DNA of 44,205 nucleotides from Pseudomonadota bacterium (GTDB lineage: Bacteria > Chloroflexota > UBA6077 > JAJPHF01). The first letter of the stretch is position 1, and every line of letters begins with the position of its first letter. Positions 38,581 to 44,205 of this stretch are shown in pieces. The notes beneath the pieces are model-generated. The model had not been told where the DNA came from, did not search any database, and saw only the letters and a list, made by a program, of their open reading frames with translations. Made by a program: the position numbers and the translations under genes. The stretch spans positions 1 to 44,205 of the forward strand of contig JAJPHF010000065.1 in the NCBI GenBank assembly GCA_021325365.1. Reading direction: 5' to 3'.

Positions 38581-38716
38581 CCGCGCACACGCGCGCGCCG
38601 CGCTCTTCCCGGCGCGGCCGCGCGCGGTCGCACCAACGGCTCGCCGCTCACGAAAGGCCGCCCGATTGGCCGGCCGCACCAGGTACCTCCCGCCTCCCCG
38701 GCGGGGACTCGCGTCC

Positions 38717-38743
38717 TTTAGCTGTCGCGCCGTCCGCCGATAC
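38717..38743 (+). promoter_or_regulatory. Possible sigma-28 promoter before the Pro/Ala-rich protein
   Basis: TTTA (38717-38720), 15 bases, GCCGATAC (38736-38743). The -10 is close to GCCGATAA but the -35 matches only two of four bases. The start would fall about 35 bases before the ATG at 38783. Confidence 0.45.
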
Positions 38744-38782
38744 GATGCTCTTCGAGAGCACGTGTCGGACGGAGGGAAGACC

Positions 38783-39811
38783 ATGCAGAACTTCCTGTCG
38801 GCCCAGCGCTGGGTCGTCATGGCGACGGTCGGGGGCGCCTCCGCGCTGATGCTGATGCTCGGCCTGGCGTTCTACGGCTTCCGTGACGTGGCGTCGGCGG
38901 ACCAGCGCGCGCAGGTCGTCGCGCCGCGCTCCAATCGGGTGACGCTGGTGCGCGAGATCGGCGGGGTGCCGCTGGTGCCAACGCCGCACGGCGTCGTGAC
39001 GCCGGTACCGTCGCCCACCGTGGCGCCGCCGGCGCCGCCGCCGACCGCGGGGCCGCCGCCGGCGGAGGAGGCGGCGGCCGACGCCGCGGCCGGGAGTGCG
39101 CGGCCGGCGACCAGCGCGGCCAGCACGCCGGCGCAGCGCCTGCACCCGAGCGTGGCGCTGCCGGCCGACGCGCCGGCGCGCGCCGCCGCGCCCGTGGCGG
39201 CCCCCGCGGCCCCCCCGCCACCGGCCGCCGCGCCTGCCGCCGCGGCCCCAACGGCGAAGCCGGCTGACAGTAGTGCGGCACCACCGCCCACGCTCCAGAG
39301 CGTGCCGCCCGCGCCGACCGTGGGGGCGACGGCCACGCCGGCGGTGGTGCCGACCCTGGCCGCCGTGCGAGCGCCGGCCACGGCGACGCCCGTGCCGGCG
39401 TCGCCGACGCCCCGGCCGACGAGCGTCCCGCCCACGAGCGTCCCGCCCACGGCGGCGCCGCCTCCCCCTCCGCCCGCGCCCGCGGCGCCGAGTTCGCACG
39501 CGGCGAGCGACGACGCGGGCTACGCGCCGGCCTATCCGCCCCAGAGCGTGCCCGCGCCGCAGGCGCCGCCACCGCCATCGCAGCCGCTGCCGGCGGCGCC
39601 CGGCTGGGGCGCCGCGCCCCTGCCGCCGGCCTGGGGCGCCCCGGCGCCCGTCCCGGTGCAGCCGGCGGTGCCCATCGCGCCGCGCCCGCAAGTGGCGCCT
39701 CCGCCGCCGGTCCCCGCGCCGCCGGCCCCCGCGCCGCGCCCCGCCGTCGCGCCTACCCTGCCGCCGAGCGTCGCCCGCCCGGCGCCCACGCCGGCCGGCC
39801 GAGCCCGCTAG
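38783..39811 (+). CDS. Pro/Ala-rich single-pass membrane protein, unknown function
   Basis: I do not recognise a domain. The 342-residue product has a short N-terminal cytoplasmic segment (MQNFLSAQRW), one membrane helix (about residues 11-31), and about 300 residues of low-complexity Pro/Ala with PAP-type runs and Ser/Thr-Pro patches. An SSHAASDDAGYAPAYPPQS segment stands out. This looks like a stiff extracellular or wall-spanning stalk. GGAGGG precedes the ATG at 38783; upstream starts would precede the predicted promoter. It may be a late flagellar gene if the sigma-28-like site is real. Confidence 0.7.
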   Translation: MQNFLSAQRWVVMATVGGASALMLMLGLAFYGFRDVASADQRAQVVAPRSNRVTLVREIGGVPLVPTPHGVVTPVPSPTVAPPAPPPTAGPPPAEEAAADAAAGSARPATSAASTPAQRLHPSVALPADAPARAAAPVAAPAAPPPPAAAPAAAAPTAKPADSSAAPPPTLQSVPPAPTVGATATPAVVPTLAAVRAPATATPVPASPTPRPTSVPPTSVPPTAAPPPPPPAPAAPSSHAASDDAGYAPAYPPQSVPAPQAPPPPSQPLPAAPGWGAAPLPPAWGAPAPVPVQPAVPIAPRPQVAPPPPVPAPPAPAPRPAVAPTLPPSVARPAPTPAGRAR

Positions 39812-39841
39812 CCACGCGACGAAGCGCGTCAACGCGCGCCG

Positions 39842-39916
39842 CTAAGCTGCCGGCCCAGGTTGGCGTGGAAGTTTGGCGAAGCCAAACTTGCACACTATCC
39901 CCGGCCGAGTGCTGAC
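39842..39916. repeat. 75-bp palindromic interspersed repeat, copy 2 (opposite orientation)
   Basis: The central hairpin is GTTTGGC-GAA-GCCAAAC (7-bp perfect stem). The left end CTAAGC is kept, while the right end reads GCTGAC. Its reverse complement aligns ungapped with 2264-2338 at about 59 of 75 positions. It lies before the histidine kinase gene. A sigma-28-like GCCGATAA box at 39996-40003 follows but lacks a proper -35. Confidence 0.8.
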
Positions 39917-40041
39917 TGCCGCGCCGGGCGGAGATCCGGCGGGCGCGGCGGGGCGCGGTTCCCGACCGCCGCGTCTGCACGATGAGGGGTAGCCCGCCGA
40001 TAAGGTAAGTAGCCCCGACGCGCAGCGGGAGGGAGGACGAC

Positions 40042-40941
40042 GTGTACGGCGCGGATGCCCCGCACGACCTGGCCCGGCGGCAGCAAGCTGAGGTGGAGCT
40101 GCGGCAAGCGCAGAAGCTGGAGGCCGTGGGCCGCCTCGCCACCGGCATCGCTCACGAGATCAACACGCCGATTCAGTTTGTGGGCGACAACACGCACTTC
40201 CTCCAGGACGCGTTCGCGGACCTCCTGAGCCTGGTGCGACAGTACCAGGAGCTGCGCACGCGGGCGGCGGCGGGCGCCGTGGACGCCGCCTTGCTGGCGG
40301 CGGTCCGTCAGGCCGAGGAGACCGCCGACCTCGAGTACCTGGAAGAGGAGATTCCGAAGGCCCTGGCGCAGTCGCTGGAAGGCGTGGGCCGGGTCGCCAG
40401 CATCGTGCGCGCGCTGAAGGAATTCGCGCATCCGGACAGCAAGGAGAAGGCGCCGGCCGATCTGAACCAGGCGCTCCAGAGCACCCTCACGGTGGCGCGT
40501 AACGAGCTGAAGTACGTGGCCGACGTGGAGACGGAGTTCGGCGACCTGCCGGCCGTGACCTGCCGGGTGGGCGACGTGAATCAGGTATTCCTGAACCTGC
40601 TCGTGAACGCCGCCCACGCCATCGCCGATCGCGTTGGCGACTCGGGCGAGCGGGGACGCATCTGGGTGCGCACGAGCGCCGAGGGGGACTGGGTGACCAT
40701 CGCCATCGGCGACACCGGCTGCGGCATCCCCGAGGAGATCCGCTCGAAGGTGTACGATCCGTTCTTCACCACGAAGGAGGTCGGCCGCGGCACGGGCCAG
40801 GGGCTGGCGCTGGCGCGGGCGGTGATTGTCGAGCAGCATGGCGGCTCGCTGAGCTTCGACAGCACCGTGGGCGAGGGGACGGTGTTCTACCTGCGCCTGC
40901 CCGTGATGGGAGCCGCCAAGGGGCGGGAGGCCGCGGCATGA
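40042..40941 (+). CDS. Soluble histidine kinase without sensor domain
   Basis: The 299-residue product has an N-terminal coiled helix and then the H-box GIAHEINTPIQFVGDNT (H38). The HATPase domain follows with the N-box FLNLLVNAAHAIADRV, G1 DTGCGIPEEI, F-box DPFFTTKEVGRGTGQGLALA and G2. No membrane segment or PAS domain is seen, so input must come from a partner protein. It is coupled to the REC-HDOD gene (ATGA), which is the likely phosphate acceptor. GGGAGGGAGGACGAC precedes the GTG start. Confidence 0.93.
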   Translation: MYGADAPHDLARRQQAEVELRQAQKLEAVGRLATGIAHEINTPIQFVGDNTHFLQDAFADLLSLVRQYQELRTRAAAGAVDAALLAAVRQAEETADLEYLEEEIPKALAQSLEGVGRVASIVRALKEFAHPDSKEKAPADLNQALQSTLTVARNELKYVADVETEFGDLPAVTCRVGDVNQVFLNLLVNAAHAIADRVGDSGERGRIWVRTSAEGDWVTIAIGDTGCGIPEEIRSKVYDPFFTTKEVGRGTGQGLALARAVIVEQHGGSLSFDSTVGEGTVFYLRLPVMGAAKGREAAA

Positions 40942-42179
40942 AGCGCGTCCTCTTCGTCGACGACGAGCCGCAGATGCTCAGCGGGCTGCAGCGCCTGCTG
41001 CGGCCCCAGCGCCACGAGTGGGACATGAAGTTCGCCGAGGGGGGCGAGCAGGCACTCGACGCGCTCGAAGCGACGCCCTACGACGTCATCGTCACCGACA
41101 TGCGCATGCCCGGCCTGGACGGAGTCACGCTGCTGCAACAGGTCAAGGACCAGTGGCCCCAGATGGTGCGGATCATCCTGTCGGGCTACACGGAGCTGGA
41201 AGCGACGCTGCGCACGGTGCCGGTGGCGCATCAGTTCCTCACCAAGCCGTGCGACCCGGAGCGGCTGAAGGACGTGGTCGAGCGGGCCTGCGCGCTGCAA
41301 TCGCTGCTCCACCGCGACGCGCTGCGGGCCATGATCGCGGAGATGGGCGAGCTGCCCTCGCAGCCGGGGGTCTATCTCGCACTCGCCGAGGCGCTGGCCG
41401 ATCCGGGGGCCTCGATGGCCGACGTGGCCCGGCTGGTCGAGCAGGACATCGCCATGTCGGCGAAGTGCTTGCAGCTGGTGAACTCCGCCTTCTTCGGGCT
41501 CGGTCGGCGGGTCACCAGCGTGCAGCAGGCGGTGAGCTACCTGGGCACCGACATGCTGAAGGCGCTGGTGTTCACGGTCGAGGTGTTCCGCGCCTTCGAG
41601 CCGCCACGCGGCGCGGGCGGGTTCGACCTGGAAGCGCTGCAGAGCCACTCGCTGCTCGTGGCGCGGCTGGCCACGCAGGTGCTGGCCGGGCGCCAGCCGG
41701 CCGACGACGTCTTCGTCACCGGCATGCTGCACGACGTGGGCAAGCTGATCCTGGTGACGCGCCTGCCCGAGCAGGCGGCGGCGATCGCCGCGGCGGCGCA
41801 GGCGACCGGGCAGCCCTGGCACGCCCTGGAGGAGGACCGGCTGGGCGTGACGCACGCCGAGATCGGCGCCTACTTGCTGGGGCTATGGGGCTTGCCGCAG
41901 CAGACGGTGGAGGCCGTGGCGTATCACCACGCGCCGACGCGCCTGCCGCGACGCGGGCTCGACGTGCTGGCGGCGGTGTACCTGGCCGACGTGCTGATCG
42001 ACGAGCAAGCGGCGGCCAGCGGTCTGGGCGCGGCGGAGAGCGGGGGCGCCGGGCGCGGCGCCCCGCCGCTGGACGAGGACTTCCTGGCCGCACTCGGCAT
42101 AGTCGACCAGGTGCCGGCCTGGCGGACGTTGGCGGCCGAGCTAACTCAGGCGGCCCTGGAGGGGGAGCTGACTCGATGA
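40938..42179 (+). CDS. REC-HDOD response regulator
   Basis: The 413-residue product has a REC domain (1-120; D54 in VIVTDMRMPGLDG, K in FLTKPCD) and an HDOD domain (about 140-340). HDOD signatures are LPSQPGVYLALAEALADP, VEQDIAMSAKCLQLVNSAFF, and MLHDVGKLILVTRLP, where the HD pair is kept. HDOD proteins are usually non-enzymatic signalling scaffolds. It is coupled on both sides by ATGA overlaps to the kinase and to the next REC protein. Confidence 0.93.
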   Translation: MKRVLFVDDEPQMLSGLQRLLRPQRHEWDMKFAEGGEQALDALEATPYDVIVTDMRMPGLDGVTLLQQVKDQWPQMVRIILSGYTELEATLRTVPVAHQFLTKPCDPERLKDVVERACALQSLLHRDALRAMIAEMGELPSQPGVYLALAEALADPGASMADVARLVEQDIAMSAKCLQLVNSAFFGLGRRVTSVQQAVSYLGTDMLKALVFTVEVFRAFEPPRGAGGFDLEALQSHSLLVARLATQVLAGRQPADDVFVTGMLHDVGKLILVTRLPEQAAAIAAAAQATGQPWHALEEDRLGVTHAEIGAYLLGLWGLPQQTVEAVAYHHAPTRLPRRGLDVLAAVYLADVLIDEQAAASGLGAAESGGAGRGAPPLDEDFLAALGIVDQVPAWRTLAAELTQAALEGELTR

Positions 42180-43375
42180 ACCCAGCCGACAAGCGCGTGC
42201 TGTGCGTGGACGACGAGCCGAACATCCTAGAGGGCCTGCGGCGGACGCTGCGGGGCCAGTACCGGGTGACGACCGCCGTGGGCGGCGCGGCCGGGCTCGA
42301 GGCGCTGGCGCGCGAGGGGCCATTCGCCATCGTGATCTCGGACCTGCGCATGCCGGAGATGGACGGCGTGGCCTTCCTGAGCCGCGTCCGCCAGGCGAGC
42401 CCGGACACCGTGCGGGTCCTGCTTACGGGGCAGGCGGACCTCGAAGCGGCCATCGCGGCGGTGAACGAGGGCCGCATCTTTCGCTTCCTCAGCAAGCCGT
42501 GCCCGCAGCCGGTGCTGTTGCAGGCGCTGGCCGCCGCAGCGGAGCAGTATCGGCTCCTCACCGCTGAGCGCGTGCTGCTGGAGCAGACGCTGTACGGCAG
42601 CATCAAGGCGCTCACCGACATCCTGGCGCTGGCCGTGCCCGCCGCCTTCGGACGGGCGATGCGGGCGAAAGCGCACGTCGGCGAGCTGGCGGCGCGGCTG
42701 GGCGTCGCGGGGCAGTGGCAGGTCGAGGTGGCGGCGATGCTGTCGCAGATCGGCTGCGTGACGATTCCACCCGAGATCGCCGGCCGCATCTACGGCGGCC
42801 ACTGGCTGAGCGCCGAGGAGCAGGCGATGGCCGACCGCCTGCCGCTGGTGGCGGAGGGGCTAATCGCGAATATCCCGCGCCTGGAGAGCGTGCGCGACAT
42901 CCTCGCCTACCACCGCAAGCACTACGACGGGAGCGGCGAGCCTTACGACGGCGTGGCGGGCGAGGCGATTCCGTGGGGGGCGCGTGCGCTGCGGATCGTG
43001 CTGGACTTCGACGAGCTGCAGGCGCGCGGCTTCTCGACGGGGCTCGCGCTGGACACGCTGCGCGGCCGCGCCGGCTGGTACGACGCCGCGCTCCTCGACG
43101 CGTTTGCCGAGCTGCCGTCGATCCGCGAGGCGGACGTCGAGGTGTACGATTTGCCGCTGCGCGCGCTGCAGCCAGGCATGGTCTTCGCGGACGACGTGAA
43201 GACGACGACCGGGGTATTGTTCATCGCCCGCGGCCAGGAGGTCACGCCCACGCTGCTTGAGCGCATCCAGAACCTGCCCCGCATCATCGAGGTGGTCGAG
43301 CCGGTGCGGGTGGCCGTCCGCCGCGACGCCGAGGGCGCGACCGATATGCTCTACGCGGCCCTGGCGCTCGAGTAG
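42176..43375 (+). CDS. REC protein with degenerate HD-GYP domain
   Basis: The 399-residue product has a REC domain (1-120; D56 in IVISDLRMPEMDG, K in FLSKPC). The HD-GYP-like domain follows (about 135-330), with the diagnostic residues replaced: SQIGCVTIP (190-198) where HDIGKIGIP is expected, and GSGEP where GSGYP is expected. Residues after about 310 form a further alpha/beta region. Active HD-GYP domains degrade cyclic di-GMP; this one lacks the metal-binding HD pair and is probably a binding or scaffold domain. Its ATG overlaps the HDOD stop. Confidence 0.88.
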   Translation: MNPADKRVLCVDDEPNILEGLRRTLRGQYRVTTAVGGAAGLEALAREGPFAIVISDLRMPEMDGVAFLSRVRQASPDTVRVLLTGQADLEAAIAAVNEGRIFRFLSKPCPQPVLLQALAAAAEQYRLLTAERVLLEQTLYGSIKALTDILALAVPAAFGRAMRAKAHVGELAARLGVAGQWQVEVAAMLSQIGCVTIPPEIAGRIYGGHWLSAEEQAMADRLPLVAEGLIANIPRLESVRDILAYHRKHYDGSGEPYDGVAGEAIPWGARALRIVLDFDELQARGFSTGLALDTLRGRAGWYDAALLDAFAELPSIREADVEVYDLPLRALQPGMVFADDVKTTTGVLFIARGQEVTPTLLERIQNLPRIIEVVEPVRVAVRRDAEGATDMLYAALALE

Positions 43376-43399
43376 CGGCGCCGCGCCGGCACCTGCCAA

Positions 43400-43430
43400 G
43401 CCGTCGCCGGGACATACTCCCGGCGGCGGC
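43400..43430 (+). terminator. Hairpin terminator after the REC/HD-GYP gene
   Basis: GCCGTCGCCGGGA and TCCCGGCGGCGGC form a 13-bp stem (one G-T pair) with loop CATAC, followed by TTCGTCGTG. It lies 25 bases after the stop. Confidence 0.65.
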
Positions 43431-43493
43431 TTCGTCGTGTGGGCGGGGAGCGGCCCGTCTTACCAGGCCGCGCTCCTGGCGGGGCCGCGCGGC

Positions 43494-43521
43494 TAAACGC
43501 GCGGCGCGCGGCTGCCGATAC
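43494..43521 (+). promoter_or_regulatory. Sigma-28-like promoter of cheW
   Basis: TAAA (43494-43497), 16 bases, GCCGATAC (43514-43521). It lies about 97 bases before the cheW ATG, consistent with chemotaxis genes as late flagellar genes. Confidence 0.75.
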
Positions 43522-43617
43522 TCATGGTGGACGCGCGGGGCGTGAGATTCCCTGGTGCGCCCCGCGCCAGGCGGCAGCCCGCTCGGGGAGCGAGCGCCGA
43601 GCAACGGAGGATGTGGC

Positions 43618-44076
43618 ATGGGCGCGACGGAGCGCGACGGCGAGGAGCAGGTGGTAGTGCTCGAGCTGGCAGGCGAGGCCTACGGCGTCGAGATCGAGCG
43701 GGTACAGGAGATCATTCGTATGCAGTCCATCACGCGGGTGCCCAACGGGCCGGCAGGAGTGGAGGGCGTGACGAACCTGCGGGGCCGGGTCATTCCCGTG
43801 CTGGACCTGCGGCAGCGGTTCGGGCTGGCGCAGACGCCGCCCACGCGGCAGAGCCGCATCGTCGTGGCGGAGCTGGGCGAGCACGCGGTCGGCCTGGTCG
43901 TAGACGGCGTGTCGGAGGTGCTGCGGGTGCCGACGGATGCCGTGGAGCCGCCGTCCGCGCTCGTCACGGGCGCGGACAGCCTGTATCTGCGCGGCGTGGC
44001 GAAGATCGACGAGCGGCTGGTGCTGTTGCTCGATCTGGCCCGGCTGCTGAGCGACCACGAAGCGCTGGCTGCCTAG
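43618..44076 (+). CDS. cheW: CheW, chemotaxis coupling protein
   Basis: CheW couples chemoreceptors to CheA. The 152-residue product is a single CheW domain of normal length: VVLELAGEAYGVEIERVQEI, MQSITRVPNGPAGVEGVTNL, RGRVIPVLDLRQRFGL, and VVDGVSEVLRVPTDAVEPPS. GGAGG precedes the ATG at 43618; an in-frame open stretch upstream lacks a good site. A cheY-like gene follows after 22 bases, and cheA is presumably beyond the window. Confidence 0.95.
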   Translation: MGATERDGEEQVVVLELAGEAYGVEIERVQEIIRMQSITRVPNGPAGVEGVTNLRGRVIPVLDLRQRFGLAQTPPTRQSRIVVAELGEHAVGLVVDGVSEVLRVPTDAVEPPSALVTGADSLYLRGVAKIDERLVLLLDLARLLSDHEALAA

Positions 44077-44098
44077 GTCGGCGGGACGTGGGGGAGAG

Positions 44099-44205
44099 AT
44101 GGCGACGATCTTGATCGCGGACGACGCGGCGTTCATGCGGATGCGCTGCGGGCGCATGCTGGCGGACCACGGATACACGGTGGTGGAAGCCGAGAACGGG
44201 CGGGA
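44099..44205 (+). CDS. cheY: CheY-like response regulator (3' truncated by window edge)
   Basis: Only 35 residues are in the window. They match the beta1-alpha1-beta2 start of a CheY-type receiver: ATILIADDAAFMRMRCGRML, then YTVVEAENG. The DD pair is the acidic pocket. A GGGGGAGAG site precedes the ATG at 44099. Position after cheW supports CheY; a longer REC protein cannot be excluded. Confidence 0.8.
   Translation, partial: MATILIADDAAFMRMRCGRMLADHGYTVVEAENGR

Noticed and set aside
39996..40003. GCCGATAA as a sigma-28 promoter of the histidine kinase gene
   Set aside because: The -10 is perfect, but no TAAA-like -35 lies 15 or 16 bases upstream.
1..44205. CRISPR array, tRNA or rRNA genes, insertion sequences
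   Set aside because: No regularly spaced direct repeats, no cloverleaf or rRNA-like sequence and no transposase seen.

Overview
The window (44.2 kb, very GC-rich) is almost entirely one flagellar, motility and signalling locus. It starts inside motB and ends inside a cheY-like gene. Several signs point to a single-membrane (monoderm-type) bacterium: no flgH, flgI or flgA (outer-membrane ring genes) is seen, a sortase and an LPXTG-type surface protein lie among the flagellar genes, and the regulators are FliW, CsrA, FlgM and FliA. With the high GC, frequent GTG/TTG starts and G-rich intergenic hairpins, I infer a Chloroflexota bacterium, perhaps Thermomicrobia-like. This is inference; no taxonomic marker gene is present.

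Layout. 1-9528 holds motB-fliL-fliM-fliN-fliO-fliP-fliQ-fliR-flhB-flhA (stator, switch, export gate). 9525-11329 holds a PilZ protein, a small membrane protein and fliA; flhF and flhG, often found in this position, are absent. 11343-13552 holds a secreted RskA-like LPXTG protein, flgF and flgG. 13816-18556 holds flgM-flgN-flgK-flgL-fliW-csrA and a REC protein with a kinase-type dimerisation helix. The flagellin gene is on the minus strand (19134-20306). 20726-25135 holds flaG-fliD-fliS-fliT and a sortase. 25494-37290 holds flgC-fliE-fliF-fliG-fliH-fliI-fliJ, a lytic transglycosylase, flgB, a C39-like cysteine peptidase, fliK-flgD-flgE. 37572-44205 is signalling: a NarL-type regulator, an isolated HisKA_3-like protein, a Pro/Ala-rich membrane protein, a soluble histidine kinase, a REC-HDOD protein, a REC plus degenerate HD-GYP protein, cheW and cheY.

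Regulation can be read directly. Sigma-28-like promoters (TAAA, 15-16 bases, GCCGATAA-like) precede flagellin, flaG, flgM and cheW, and more weakly the Pro/Ala-rich protein. The flagellin leader has an 11/12 match to the CsrA consensus over its ribosome-binding site, which fits the FliW-CsrA-flagellin control loop encoded about 2 kb away. Many genes are translationally coupled by ATGA or GTGA overlaps.

The least ordinary parts are the RskA-like LPXTG protein and the sortase, the C39-like peptidase between flgB and fliK, two proteins with histidine-kinase dimerisation helices but no ATPase domain, an HD-GYP domain without its metal-binding HD pair, and several families of intergenic hairpin repeats, some of which supply the stop codons of the genes they follow.
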